DNA of 64,000 nucleotides from Uliginosibacterium flavum. Lineage in GTDB: Bacteria; Pseudomonadota; Gammaproteobacteria; Burkholderiales; Rhodocyclaceae. The translations under genes and the position numbers were made by a program. Below, in pieces: positions 53,202-61,814 of this stretch. How positions within the stretch are numbered: the stretch's first letter is position 1; the number at the start of each line of letters is the position of its first letter. Location: positions 62,001 through 126,000 of the forward strand of contig NZ_JBEWZI010000004.1 of the NCBI RefSeq assembly GCF_040566545.1, written 5' to 3'. The notes under the pieces are model-generated. The model made no database searches. It was not told the origin of the DNA and was given only the letters and a program-made list of their open reading frames with translations.

Positions 53202-54038
53202 ATGACTCTGTTGCTGCAGCGCAAGCTGACCAATCGTATCGCCCTCGGCCTGAGCCTGCTAGCCATGGCTTTCGGCCTGCTCTGGCTGATCTGGATCCTG
53301 TTCACGGTATTCGAGCTCGGTCTGGGCGGCATGTCAGTCGCCCTGTTCACCCAAATGACGCCTCCGCCGGGCGCCAGTAACGGCGGTCTGCTCAACGCTC
53401 TGGCCGGCAGCGCCCTGCTGGTCACGCTAGCCACCCTGCTCGGCACACCCATCGGCATTCTGGCCGGCATCCATCTGGCCGAGTATGGACGTAACAGCTG
53501 GCTCGGCAAGACGACGCGCTACGTCAATGACCTGCTCCTCTCGGCGCCCTCCATCGTGATCGGCCTTTTCGTGTGGACCGTCGTCGTCGCGCGCATGCAA
53601 AGCTACTCGGGCTGGGCCGGCATTCTTGCGCTGAGCCTAATCGTCATCCCGGTCGTGGTGCGCACCACCGAAAACATGCTGCTGCTGGTGCCCGATGCCC
53701 TGCGCGAAGCTGCCTTCGCCCTGGGCGCGCCAAAGCGCATCGTGACCCTGCACATTGCCCTGCGCGCCGCGCGTTCTGGCGTCATCACCGGCATCCTGCT
53801 GGCCATCGCGCGAATTGCCGGGGAAACGGCGCCGCTGCTGTTCACCTCGCTCTCCAACCAGTTCTGGAGCCTCGATCTGAACAAGCCCATCGCCACCCTG
53901 CCCGCGATGATCTACCAGTTCGCAATGAGCCCGTTCCCGGAATGGCAGCGCATCGCCTGGTCCGGCGTGCTGCTTATCACCCTCGGGGTACTGCTCATCA
54001 ACATTCTCGCGCGCAGTTTTTTCCGCCGCGAGCACTGA
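53202..54038 (+). CDS. pstA: Phosphate ABC transporter permease
   Basis: 278 residues, seven bases after pstC. It has six helices; LLSAPSIVIGLFVW and LREAAFALGAPKRIVTLHIA match the PstA permease loop, and RIAGETAPLLFTSL is the family signature. Third gene of the operon. Confidence 0.95.
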   Translation: MTLLLQRKLTNRIALGLSLLAMAFGLLWLIWILFTVFELGLGGMSVALFTQMTPPPGASNGGLLNALAGSALLVTLATLLGTPIGILAGIHLAEYGRNSWLGKTTRYVNDLLLSAPSIVIGLFVWTVVVARMQSYSGWAGILALSLIVIPVVVRTTENMLLLVPDALREAAFALGAPKRIVTLHIALRAARSGVITGILLAIARIAGETAPLLFTSLSNQFWSLDLNKPIATLPAMIYQFAMSPFPEWQRIAWSGVLLITLGVLLINILARSFFRREH

Positions 54039-54048
54039 AACTCACGCC

Positions 54049-54810
54049 ATGCCCAACACTACCCAGATCGAATTTCGCGACTTCAATTTCTACTACGGCA
54101 AGACGCGCGCCCTGCACAACATCAACCTGGCCATCGCCCGGCGCAAGGTCACCGCGTTCATCGGCCCGTCCGGCTGTGGCAAGTCCACCGTGCTGCGTTC
54201 GATCAACCGCATGTTCGATCTGTATCCAGAGCAAAGCGCCGACGGCCAACTGTTCTTCGAAGGCCACAACATCCTCGCCCCCGGCACCGATGCCAGCGTG
54301 CTGCGCGCCAAGGTCGGCATGGTCTTCCAGAAACCCACGCCTTTTCCCATGTCGATTTACGAGAATATCGCCTTCGGCGTGCGCCTGCATGAGCGCCTGA
54401 ACCGCATCGATATGGATGACCGCGTCGAATGGGCGCTGCGCAAGGCCGCCCTGTGGGACGAAGTGAAAGACAAACTGCAACAAAGTGGCAGCAGCCTGTC
54501 CGGCGGGCAGCAACAGCGCCTGTGCATCGCCCGTGGCGTAGCGGTCAAACCCGCCGTACTGCTGCTGGACGAACCTACCTCGGCGCTGGACCCGATCTCG
54601 ACGATGCGCATCGAGGAGCTGATCGACGAGTTGAAGGAAGAATTCACTATCGTCATCGTCACCCACAACATGCAACAAGCCGCCCGCATCTCCGATTACA
54701 CCGCCTACATGTACCTGGGCGAGATGGTCGAATTCGGTAATACCGACGACATCTTCGTCAAACCCAAGAATCAGGCAACCGAGGATTACATTACCGGGCG
54801 GTTTGGCTGA
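54049..54810 (+). CDS. pstB: Phosphate ABC transporter ATPase
   Basis: 253 residues. Walker A is GPSGCGKST (about 38-46). LRAKVGMVFQKPTPFPMSI is PstB-specific. The signature LSGGQQQRLCIARG, Walker B VLLLDEPTSALDP and H loop VTHNMQQAARISDY follow. Last gene of pstSCAB; phoU, usually next, is replaced here by a heptamer repeat array. Confidence 0.97.
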   Translation: MPNTTQIEFRDFNFYYGKTRALHNINLAIARRKVTAFIGPSGCGKSTVLRSINRMFDLYPEQSADGQLFFEGHNILAPGTDASVLRAKVGMVFQKPTPFPMSIYENIAFGVRLHERLNRIDMDDRVEWALRKAALWDEVKDKLQQSGSSLSGGQQQRLCIARGVAVKPAVLLLDEPTSALDPISTMRIEELIDELKEEFTIVIVTHNMQQAARISDYTAYMYLGEMVEFGNTDDIFVKPKNQATEDYITGRFG

Positions 54811-54820
54811 GCAGCCTGCG

Positions 54821-54890
54821 GCTGAGTGCTGAGTGCTGAGTGCTGAGTGCTGAGTGCTGAGTGCTGAGTGCTGAGTGCTGAGTGCTGAGT
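54821..54890. repeat. Heptamer tandem array, 10 units
   Basis: Ten perfect copies of GCTGAGT begin 11 bases after the pstB stop. An inverted, imperfect mini-array follows at 55025-55055. Confidence 0.95.
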
Positions 54891-55024
54891 GCGTCGGCAC
54901 TGTGTTCCGAGAGCCGCGCCTGTCAAGCCTCTTCAGCACGTACATCCAAAGATCCGCCCCCGTATTGCCCCAGCAGCACACCTACCCGAAGAAGCTTGCC
55001 GGGCGCGGCGCTACAAGCATGCCC

Positions 55025-55055
55025 ACTCAGCACTCAGTACTCATTGCTCAGCACT
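55025..55055. repeat. Inverted partner of the GCTGAGT array
   Basis: ACTCAGC ACTCAGT ACTCATT GCTCAGC ACT is four to five degenerate units complementary to the array at 54821-54890. The stem-loop thus formed would sit between pstB and the convergent protease gene. Confidence 0.8.
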
Positions 55056-55060
55056 GTTTT

Positions 55061-55753
55061 TTACCAGAACTGCCACTGCCCGCTGCTGACGACCCAAACG
55101 CCCAAGGCCAGATTGGTCACCCCGTGCGCAGCGATAGCCAGCCACAGACTGCCCCGCCGATACAGCCAGGCATAGGCCAGGCCGGCCAGCAGGCCGGCGA
55201 ACCACAGGCTGTGCTCCAGGCCGAAAGCCAGTGAGCTAAGCAGGATGGCGAACAAGCTGACATTACGCGGATCGATACTGAGAAAATCCTGCGCCTCCAG
55301 CCAGCGCAAGATGAAGGAACGCCAGAACAACTCCTCCATCACCGGCACCACCAGCGCGGCACCCGCAATGCGCACGCCAATCCACAACCAGTCCAGATCA
55401 TTGCCCGGCAATGGCGATGCTGCGGCAGCGCCCGCATTCAGACTCAGCCAGGGCACATCCAGATTGATCCAGGCGAAAAAAACGCCGAGGCCGACCACCA
55501 GTACCAGCGCAATATCTGTAGCACGCAAGCGTGCCCACAGATTGCGCGGCAGGCGCAGCTCTACGTAATCGCCCCAATAGATCGCCAGCGCAGCCAGCAC
55601 CACAGCGATCTGTGCCGCATATAACCAGGCCGCAGCCGACGGCCCGAACCAGGTCGCCACCGGCTCGCGCAACACCAGAAAGACAATGTAAAGCGCAAAT
55701 GGCAAGGCCCGCGCCATGCCGGCGCGGCCAAAGCCCGGCAAGCTGCGACGCAT
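55061..55753 (-). CDS. CPBP (CAAX/bacteriocin-processing) intramembrane metalloprotease
   Basis: 230 residues from the ATG at 55753, seven bases after the stop of the coiled-coil gene; an ATG 36 bases further in is an alternative. It has about seven membrane segments. The active-site motifs are EELFWR (first Glu pair and Arg), FGLEH and a final HGVTNLALG, the ABI/CPBP glutamic-type set. These proteases cleave membrane peptides, and some act in bacteriocin immunity or protein sorting. It is last in the leftward energy-transduction cluster, perhaps by co-transcription only. Confidence 0.85.
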   Translation of the reverse strand: MRRSLPGFGRAGMARALPFALYIVFLVLREPVATWFGPSAAAWLYAAQIAVVLAALAIYWGDYVELRLPRNLWARLRATDIALVLVVGLGVFFAWINLDVPWLSLNAGAAAASPLPGNDLDWLWIGVRIAGAALVVPVMEELFWRSFILRWLEAQDFLSIDPRNVSLFAILLSSLAFGLEHSLWFAGLLAGLAYAWLYRRGSLWLAIAAHGVTNLALGVWVVSSGQWQFW

Positions 55754-55760
55754 GCAGGAC

Positions 55761-56423
55761 TCAGCGGGCAGCGGCATCAGGCACCGAAGCCGGGCGCAGC
55801 TTCTTTTCGTCGAGCTTGTCGCGATACTCTTCCAGCACATTCTCGATCTTCACGCTGCCCAGATTCAATATCGGATCGTGCTGTGCCACCGCCGAGAACA
55901 CACCCTTGTCGCGATACGCCGCGAGCAATTCGCGGCCATAGCCATACAACGCAAGGTTATTCACTTCACAGCGCTGGCGCTCCGCTGTCTCCGCCTTGAG
56001 GCTTACCTCCAGAATCGACAGCGTCACTTCGCGCGACGCCAACTTTTCCTCGCCGGCCGCTTTCTGCTTGCTCAACAGCTCGATCTGCTTTTCAGCCTCG
56101 GCCAGCTTGGCCGCCAGGGCTTCACGCTCAGCCTTCTCGCGCGACAGCCCTTGTTCGGCTTCGTTCAGACGTTTGGCAGACGCAAGACTCTTGCGCCGGA
56201 TATCGTCAAGTTCCGCGTCAGATTGTTTGAGCTGCCTGTCCAGCGCAGCCTTTTCCTGCTCTGCCTTGTGGGCGCTCTGCTGCACCTCCTGCACCTGCTG
56301 GCGCAGCCGGCGTACCTGTTCCTGGCTGCGCGCAGCGGCCTTGTCCACCGGCGCTTCGGCCAGCGCCGCACCCGCCAACCCACACAGCAAAACTGCTGTG
56401 CCACAAATCAATGAAAACCGCAT
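55761..56423 (-). CDS. Periplasmic coiled-coil protein of the TonB-like cluster
   Basis: 220 residues from the ATG at 56423, six bases after GGAGG. The signal peptide ends in GAALAEAP. Residues about 30-145 are almost uninterrupted heptad coiled coil rich in Gln, Glu and Lys. A short C-terminal domain follows with one Cys (ERQRCEVNN), GYGRELLAAYRDKG and the run LGSVKIENVLEEY. I do not recognise a named family; the layout recalls YbgF-like or adaptor proteins that link an energiser to an outer-membrane protein. It lies 13 bases after the porin gene. Confidence 0.6.
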   Translation of the reverse strand: MRFSLICGTAVLLCGLAGAALAEAPVDKAAARSQEQVRRLRQQVQEVQQSAHKAEQEKAALDRQLKQSDAELDDIRRKSLASAKRLNEAEQGLSREKAEREALAAKLAEAEKQIELLSKQKAAGEEKLASREVTLSILEVSLKAETAERQRCEVNNLALYGYGRELLAAYRDKGVFSAVAQHDPILNLGSVKIENVLEEYRDKLDEKKLRPASVPDAAAR

Positions 56424-56436
56424 CTCAAGCCTCCGA

Positions 56437-58146
56437 TCAGAAGCGAACATTCATGTCCAGCTGCCAGGAATCCACCCGGAACTTATCGGACTCATTCTTC
56501 ATGGTCGGCGAATCAATCGTGCGCCCCGACAGATAACGCAAGCCCAACGTGGTGTTATCCGCAACTCCGTAGGCGCCGCCGAGGATGAAGCCACGCATAT
56601 TGGTGCCACCCAGTCCCAAAGCACCATCAGCCCAGGCATCCGGCACTGCATCGCTGCCCAGACTGCGGAAAGTCAGGCTGGTGTTCCATTCGTCCAGACG
56701 CTTGATGCTCGGCGTGCCAACGAGGAATTTGAACTGGTAGCCGGTACTCTTGCCATCGCTGAAATCCGCCCCGGTACGCGTCTTGATCTCGCCGCGATCA
56801 AAGGCCATGTTCTTGACGTAATCGGCCGAGAAGACCAGATGGATCGGATCAAACGGCGCGCTATCCACGTTGAAATTCAGGTGCAGCGGATGGAATTTCG
56901 AGGCCAGGCCCCAAATCGAATAACCCGAACTGGACGACAAGGTCGTGTCACTCGGCGCATTGATGCGCACCAGCGTGTTGCCCTGACTGCGCCAGGACGA
57001 CGGATATTCGCTGCTGCCATAGTTATAACAATTCACCGCACCGGCACTGATGCAATCGTCGCTTTCCTGCCGCCCCTCGATGTTGCGGAAGTTGTAATAA
57101 CCCAATGCCATGCGCGCCCGCGTCACCACGCTCAGATCCATTGCCGCCCCCAGCTGCCCACCCATCATGTAGCGGCCCTGCGTGTATTTCGGCGTATTTT
57201 CTGTCGACAAGGGGAAGTAACCCATCGTCGCAAACGGTGCGAAGCCCTCATCCACCGGCGGCTTCAGATTCAGGGCCAGACCGTCGAAATTGACGTTCTC
57301 GTCCCAGACCAGATCCGAACTCACGAAGGGATTGCCCATGCGGCCCAGCTTCATGTTCACATACGGCGTCGGCTTGTAACTGATCGCGGCGCGATCCACC
57401 CACAAAGAATATTTGTTGAAGCCATCGCCCAGCGTCTGTGAAGTCGAGTTGCGCGCATTATTGCTGCCCGTAACGATCCGCACCTCGGCACTCGATTCGC
57501 TGCTGGCCTTGATGTCAAACCCCAGACGGGCACGCACCCGCATGCGATTCTGGTCATGCAAGGTGTTGCCAGCCGTTGGCCCGCTGTTGGCCAGTGCGGC
57601 GTTGCGTGTGGTCAGGCCCGGAGTGGTGTTGCCCCACAGGTCATAGCCAAAGGGTTCGGTGTTCTCACGCGCAAAATTGTCGAACTGATCGCGCACCAGC
57701 ACGTCACCATGCACCACCACTTTGCTCACCCAGCTCGGCACGACATTCGGATTGGCCCAGCGTTCTTCCTTGGCCTGCGCCAGCACTTCCTGACGCAGCT
57801 GTTCGCGGATCTCGTTCTTCACAGATTCCGGCATGTACTGCACGCGCACGGCGGGTGCAGACTCCATGCGCAGGGCTGGCGCTGCCGCAGCAGGCGGGGC
57901 GGGAGGCGGATTGGATTTGGCCGTCTGCACCGCTTTCTGCTCGGCATCGCGGATCAGCTTGTCGGCCTTGTCACGCGGCAGCACGCCGGTTTCCACCAGC
58001 GCCTCGATCAGGTTGCGCGTGGTGTTGCGCAACACTTCTAGCGATTCGCGCTCGGCATTCGGATTGGCAGTGGAGGTCTGTGCCAGCGCCGGGCTGATCG
58101 ACAGCGCCAGCATCACCGCCAGCGTCATGGGTTTGAGCTGATTCAT
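56437..58146 (-). CDS. Putative outer-membrane porin (Porin_5-like)
   Basis: 569 residues from the ATG at 58146, AGGAA six bases upstream. The signal peptide ends in SPALAQT. An N-terminal periplasmic helix region (about 30-130, LRNTTRNLIEALVETGVLP) and an Ala-Pro linker precede a beta-barrel of alternating strands (RVRARLGFDIKASSESSAEV, YVNMKLGRMGNPF) ending in MNVRF with terminal Phe. Such large porins with a helical N-terminal part often come with TonB/ExbBD-like genes. It may be the outer-membrane exit or entry channel of the system. Confidence 0.75.
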   Translation of the reverse strand: MNQLKPMTLAVMLALSISPALAQTSTANPNAERESLEVLRNTTRNLIEALVETGVLPRDKADKLIRDAEQKAVQTAKSNPPPAPPAAAAPALRMESAPAVRVQYMPESVKNEIREQLRQEVLAQAKEERWANPNVVPSWVSKVVVHGDVLVRDQFDNFARENTEPFGYDLWGNTTPGLTTRNAALANSGPTAGNTLHDQNRMRVRARLGFDIKASSESSAEVRIVTGSNNARNSTSQTLGDGFNKYSLWVDRAAISYKPTPYVNMKLGRMGNPFVSSDLVWDENVNFDGLALNLKPPVDEGFAPFATMGYFPLSTENTPKYTQGRYMMGGQLGAAMDLSVVTRARMALGYYNFRNIEGRQESDDCISAGAVNCYNYGSSEYPSSWRSQGNTLVRINAPSDTTLSSSSGYSIWGLASKFHPLHLNFNVDSAPFDPIHLVFSADYVKNMAFDRGEIKTRTGADFSDGKSTGYQFKFLVGTPSIKRLDEWNTSLTFRSLGSDAVPDAWADGALGLGGTNMRGFILGGAYGVADNTTLGLRYLSGRTIDSPTMKNESDKFRVDSWQLDMNVRF

Positions 58147-58160
58147 CGTCATTTCCTGGA

Positions 58161-58886
58161 TCAATTAAGCATGCGGTTGGTCACGCGCACCGTGAATCCG
58201 CCCTGGGGCGCACTCGCAGGTGGCGGGTCTTTCTTGATAAGGCGCAGTAATTCACTGCGCATCAGTTCATCGATTTCTGCATCACCGGTCGTGCCGTCCA
58301 GATCGACACTGCGCAGGCTGCCGTCTTCACGCAGGCGCACACTGGCCGGCAACTTGTAGTTGCTGCCTTTCAGGCGCGGGTTACGCACCAATTCCTCCTG
58401 GATCAGACGCTGCAGACGCGTGAGATACACGGCAAACTCGGCACGACCAATCCCGCCGCCAGCCTTCTGCCCGTCGCCGAGCGCCTGGCCCTTGTATTCA
58501 CCGGTCACCGCACCGGCCGACAGACCGGAAACACCATTGGCGCTGGCTTCGCCTTCCATCTTTAGCGCAGGCGCAGCCTGCGGCGGCGCCTCGACCTGCT
58601 TGACCTGTTCGACCTTGGTGTCCTTGTTTTGCTGCTGCATCACTTTCGGCGGCGGGGGTGGAGGGGGTGGCGGAGGGGGCTTAACCCGATCCAGAATCGC
58701 GACCTTGATCGTCCCTGATTTCTTGTCCGGCTTCTTCTTGGTCAGGCCCTGTATCCCCAACACCAGCGCAACAATCAATGCAACGCCAACTACGATACTA
58801 ACTACGATACCCAGCACCGACCCGCCAATGAAGAACCACAGAAATTTGTTGCGGGGTGCGTCAACTTCGTTTTCAGCCAGTCCCAT
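58161..58886 (-). CDS. TonB-like energy transducer
   Basis: 241 residues. There is a single membrane helix at about 14-45, a run of eleven prolines around residues 70-80 that spans the periplasm, a Gln/Ala linker, and a C-terminal TonB_2/TonB_C-like domain (about 150-241: RLQRLIQEELVRNPRLKGS, SVRLREDGSLRSVDLDGTTG). It transmits the proton-motive force captured by the ExbB/ExbD homologues to an outer-membrane protein. It is separated from the ExbD gene by one base. Confidence 0.85.
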   Translation of the reverse strand: MGLAENEVDAPRNKFLWFFIGGSVLGIVVSIVVGVALIVALVLGIQGLTKKKPDKKSGTIKVAILDRVKPPPPPPPPPPPKVMQQQNKDTKVEQVKQVEAPPQAAPALKMEGEASANGVSGLSAGAVTGEYKGQALGDGQKAGGGIGRAEFAVYLTRLQRLIQEELVRNPRLKGSNYKLPASVRLREDGSLRSVDLDGTTGDAEIDELMRSELLRLIKKDPPPASAPQGGFTVRVTNRMLN

Positions 58887-58887
58887 C

Positions 58888-59289
58888 TCAAACCCCGATC
58901 TTCGTGGTGACCAGACCCATGCTCACCTCCAGGCGATTGCACAGATCCACCACCTCTATCACTGCGGCATAGCGGGTCTTCGCATCGCCCTGAATCATCG
59001 TCTGCATATCCTTGTCACGCGCCTTGGCGGCCGACAGCCGCGCCTCCAGCTGCTCCAGCGAAACGCCTTCACCGTTGAACAGGAAAGCCCCCTCGGGCGT
59101 AATGCTGACCACCACGATCTCGTGCTTCTCGGTCGCCGGTTTGCTTGATGGTTTGGGCAAATTCATCTGCAAACCCTGCACCGAGGCCGTCGTCATGATG
59201 ATGAACACCACCAGCAACACGTAGGCCAGATCCAGCATCGGCGTGACGTTAATGGTGTCGTAGGGCTTGGTTTCGTTTTGTACTTGCAT
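58888..59289 (-). CDS. ExbD-family protein, copy 2
   Basis: 133 residues with one N-terminal membrane helix containing the key Asp (NVTPMLDLAYVLLVVFIIMT, Asp about 20) and a periplasmic domain. It is a proton-channel partner of ExbB. It is about half identical to copy 1; the second gene suggests a heteromeric ExbD core. Confidence 0.92.
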   Translation of the reverse strand: MQVQNETKPYDTINVTPMLDLAYVLLVVFIIMTTASVQGLQMNLPKPSSKPATEKHEIVVVSITPEGAFLFNGEGVSLEQLEARLSAAKARDKDMQTMIQGDAKTRYAAVIEVVDLCNRLEVSMGLVTTKIGV

Positions 59290-59319
59290 GTTGGCCCTAG
59301 CAAACTGCTTCTGGCTTTG

Positions 59320-59365
59320 TTGCGGCGCCTTGCCGTACTACGCGTACGGTCTGCTTTGCCGCGCC
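59320..59365. repeat. Palindromic intergenic element between the two exbD genes
   Basis: It is centred on CCGTAC-TACGC-GTACGG (59333-59349), with GGCGCC to its left and CCGCGCC to its right. It may fold in the mRNA and tune the two exbD genes. Confidence 0.4.
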
Positions 59366-59411
59366 ACGCCAGAACCGCTTCGTTTCACTTCGCTGCACTT
59401 TGCCAAGCCCT

Positions 59412-59825
59412 CTATTCTTGCGGCGCACGCTTGGTCACCAGCCCGATTTCGGTGATGTCCAGCTTTTTGCAGATTTCCAGGGCGGCCATGATCATTTCGT
59501 ATTGCGCATCTACGTCGCCCTTCAGCACCACCGGCAAGGCCGGATTGGCCGCCTTGTAGTTGGCCAGCCCCTCCTGCAATTGCACCAGCGTCACCGGAAA
59601 GGTATCCAGAAACAATTGCCCGTCACGGGTCACCGTGATCGCCCGGGTCTGCGGTTTGGCCAGACTCACCGCCGCGCTGGTCAGCGGCGCCTTGACCTTG
59701 ATGCCCTGCACCGAGGCGGTAGTCATGATGATGAAAATCACCAGCAGCACGTAGGCCAGATCCAGCATTGGCGTGATGTTGATATCGTCGTAGAGCTGGT
59801 TTTCACCCTTTACGTCAGCAGACAT
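59412..59825 (-). CDS. ExbD-family protein, copy 1
   Basis: 137 residues. Membrane helix NITPMLDLAYVLLVIFIIMT with the proton-carrying Asp near residue 20, then a periplasmic ExbD/TolR domain (ALPVVLKGDVDAQYEMIMAA). It lies 20 bases after the ExbB-fusion stop. Confidence 0.92.
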   Translation of the reverse strand: MSADVKGENQLYDDINITPMLDLAYVLLVIFIIMTTASVQGIKVKAPLTSAAVSLAKPQTRAITVTRDGQLFLDTFPVTLVQLQEGLANYKAANPALPVVLKGDVDAQYEMIMAALEICKKLDITEIGLVTKRAPQE

Positions 59826-59845
59826 GGCATTGCTCCCTTGTCAGC

Positions 59846-61552
59846 TCAGTCGCCGTAGATTTCAGCGATGCGTGTGACCAGCTCATCCACGAAGATCTGC
59901 ATGTCGGCCGAGATGTTCTTGATCTTCGCGGCCAGCCAGTTGTAACCAAACAGCGCGGGGATCGCCACGCCCAGACCGGCCACGGTGGCCAGCAGCGCGG
60001 CCGCAATACCCGGCGCAATCGCATTCACGTTCACATCGCCAGCCGCCGCAATCGCCGCAAAGGTGATCATCACGCCCACCACGGTGCCGAGCAGGCCAAG
60101 GAAGGGGCCGCCCGAAATCGCGATGGTCAGCAACACCATCAGGCTGTTGAGCTTGTGGTTCTCGCGCACCTGGTCGGCATCAATCGAAGCCTTGATCGCA
60201 TCAATCGACGCGCCGCTGAGCACATGCGACTTTTCGTCCCCCAGATGCGCCTTGGCCACGAAACGCTTGTTGGTTTCACGAATACCTGCGTCATACAGCC
60301 GAAACAGTGAGGAGTTCGCCATTTCCGCGCTCTGCGTCACATTCAGGATCTCGGCATCGCCGACTTCGCGGAAGCGCCGCAGAAAGGCCAGATTGGCTTT
60401 TTCCACCCGGCCAATCACCAGCGTCTTGGACACCATCACCCAGCACGAAATCACAAACATCACCATCAGGATCGCAATCACCACCCAGGCGTCAGTGGTC
60501 AGATTGCCGACCAAAACGCCGAAATAATTGTGTTCTTCCGAGGCCTCTTCACCTTGCGCTTCCTTGGTCGTCACCAGCAACTTGCCCTCATTGCCCTGCC
60601 CAACGAATGTCGCTTTCAGGTAATCGGCACTACGCGCCACGCTGGCCACATTCAGTTCATCGAGCAAGCCGGCATACGCCGCGCCGATTTTTGCGTCACC
60701 GGAAATCTCCGGCAGCACCGCATCACCCTGCGCCACCTGCACGCCATCCAGATACAGACTGGCCTTGCCGTTGCCCACGCTCAGCGTCACTGCCTGCCAG
60801 GCAGCCGCCTTGATCTCGCCACCGGCAAGGCGCGCCTTGCCAATTGCTGCCACCAGCTTGCCGCCCTGCAAACCCAGTTGCAGCGCGCCTTGCTGATACA
60901 GCGTACCGCCATCAACACTGGTCGGCTTGATCCACAGTGAAACCGTCATGGCCCCCGCAGCAGCCACCTTCAGCTGCTCGTTGCCCGCTACCACAATTGC
61001 CGTGTCGTTCAGATTCGCGGCATTGGCCAGCACGCCATTCGGATCGATTTCGACCGGCGCCGTCGTCTTCAAACCGCCCTTCGTCGCATCCAGTGCCGGC
61101 GCATCTTTTTCGCCGAAATGCCACACCGCCAGATACGAGCCATCGTAAGTCGAGCCTGACTTGGCCTCGGCCACCGCCGCCGGATTGCCGGCGTAGGCGT
61201 AGATCACATTCTTGTCGCTGGCTGGCGCCAGCGTGGGGATCTGCACCCATAGCAAAGCCATCTCGTTGATGCCATCGAAACGCTCGATATGGAACTGCAG
61301 TGGCGTCTTGTCATCGCCCGCCACCAGACGCAGATCGCTGCCATCTTCTTTCGCCGATGCGAAATCAAAATTACCCGAATGCAGGCGCAGCGCGACGAGC
61401 AGATTGCTTACCGGCGCATCCAGACTTGCACCGCTCCCCGAGGTATTCAGAACAATTTTCGTACGCTGCGGCCACTCCTTGTCCCACCAGGCATGTGACA
61501 CAAGAGGAAGGAACAAAGCGACGAACAGGAGTGTTTTCAGGAGACGCAGCAT
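59846..61552 (-). CDS. DUF2341-LamG-ExbB/MotA fusion protein
   Basis: 568 residues from the ATG at 61552. It has a signal peptide (about 1-20), then a DUF2341 domain (about 20-120, WWDKEWPQRTKIVLNTSG and LLWVQIPTL), a LamG/concanavalin-like domain (about 125-310, YLAVWHFGEKDAPA, MTVSLWIKP, ASLYLDGVQVA), a membrane helix (about 350-375) and an ExbB/TolQ proton-channel domain (about 390-565) with the typical GGPFLGLLGTVVGVMITFAA and LLATVAGLGVAIPALFGYNW. The periplasmic carbohydrate-binding-like part is fused to a membrane motor subunit. It is first gene of the leftward cluster and defines it. Confidence 0.88.
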   Translation of the reverse strand: MLRLLKTLLFVALFLPLVSHAWWDKEWPQRTKIVLNTSGSGASLDAPVSNLLVALRLHSGNFDFASAKEDGSDLRLVAGDDKTPLQFHIERFDGINEMALLWVQIPTLAPASDKNVIYAYAGNPAAVAEAKSGSTYDGSYLAVWHFGEKDAPALDATKGGLKTTAPVEIDPNGVLANAANLNDTAIVVAGNEQLKVAAAGAMTVSLWIKPTSVDGGTLYQQGALQLGLQGGKLVAAIGKARLAGGEIKAAAWQAVTLSVGNGKASLYLDGVQVAQGDAVLPEISGDAKIGAAYAGLLDELNVASVARSADYLKATFVGQGNEGKLLVTTKEAQGEEASEEHNYFGVLVGNLTTDAWVVIAILMVMFVISCWVMVSKTLVIGRVEKANLAFLRRFREVGDAEILNVTQSAEMANSSLFRLYDAGIRETNKRFVAKAHLGDEKSHVLSGASIDAIKASIDADQVRENHKLNSLMVLLTIAISGGPFLGLLGTVVGVMITFAAIAAAGDVNVNAIAPGIAAALLATVAGLGVAIPALFGYNWLAAKIKNISADMQIFVDELVTRIAEIYGD

Positions 61553-61701
61553 GGTTGTCAAAGTGGGGTGAATTTAGCCCGACGATGATGCACGGCCATT
61601 GTTGCAACGCTGCGAGACGAGACCGGAAAGCGTGTGAGCATTTCGGACTATTCGGCGCAGTCAAACAGCCACAAAACGAAGAATCGCACTGCAAAAAAAA
61701 C

Positions 61702-61793
61702 GCTGCCTGAAGAGCCGCCCCCAGCGGACCTGAGCGGACAGGCATGCTGAAAAGGCAAGCGGGGCGCGGCTCTTCAGGCAGCCGCGCCCCGCT
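61702..61793 (-). terminator. Two competing hairpins after the haemagglutinin gene
   Basis: Hairpin 1: AGCGGGGCGCGGC (61758-61770) pairs with GCCGCGCCCCGCT (61781-61793), a 13-bp perfect stem with a 10-base loop. Hairpin 2: GCTGCCTGAAGAGCCGC (61702-61718) pairs with GCGGCTCTTCAGGCAGC (61767-61783), using the loop of hairpin 1; it is followed on the minus strand by eight T. The two exclude each other. The likely role is termination of the leftward exoprotein transcript, perhaps conditional. Confidence 0.6.
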
Positions 61794-61814
61794 ATCCTTC
61801 CCACAAGGATCCGC

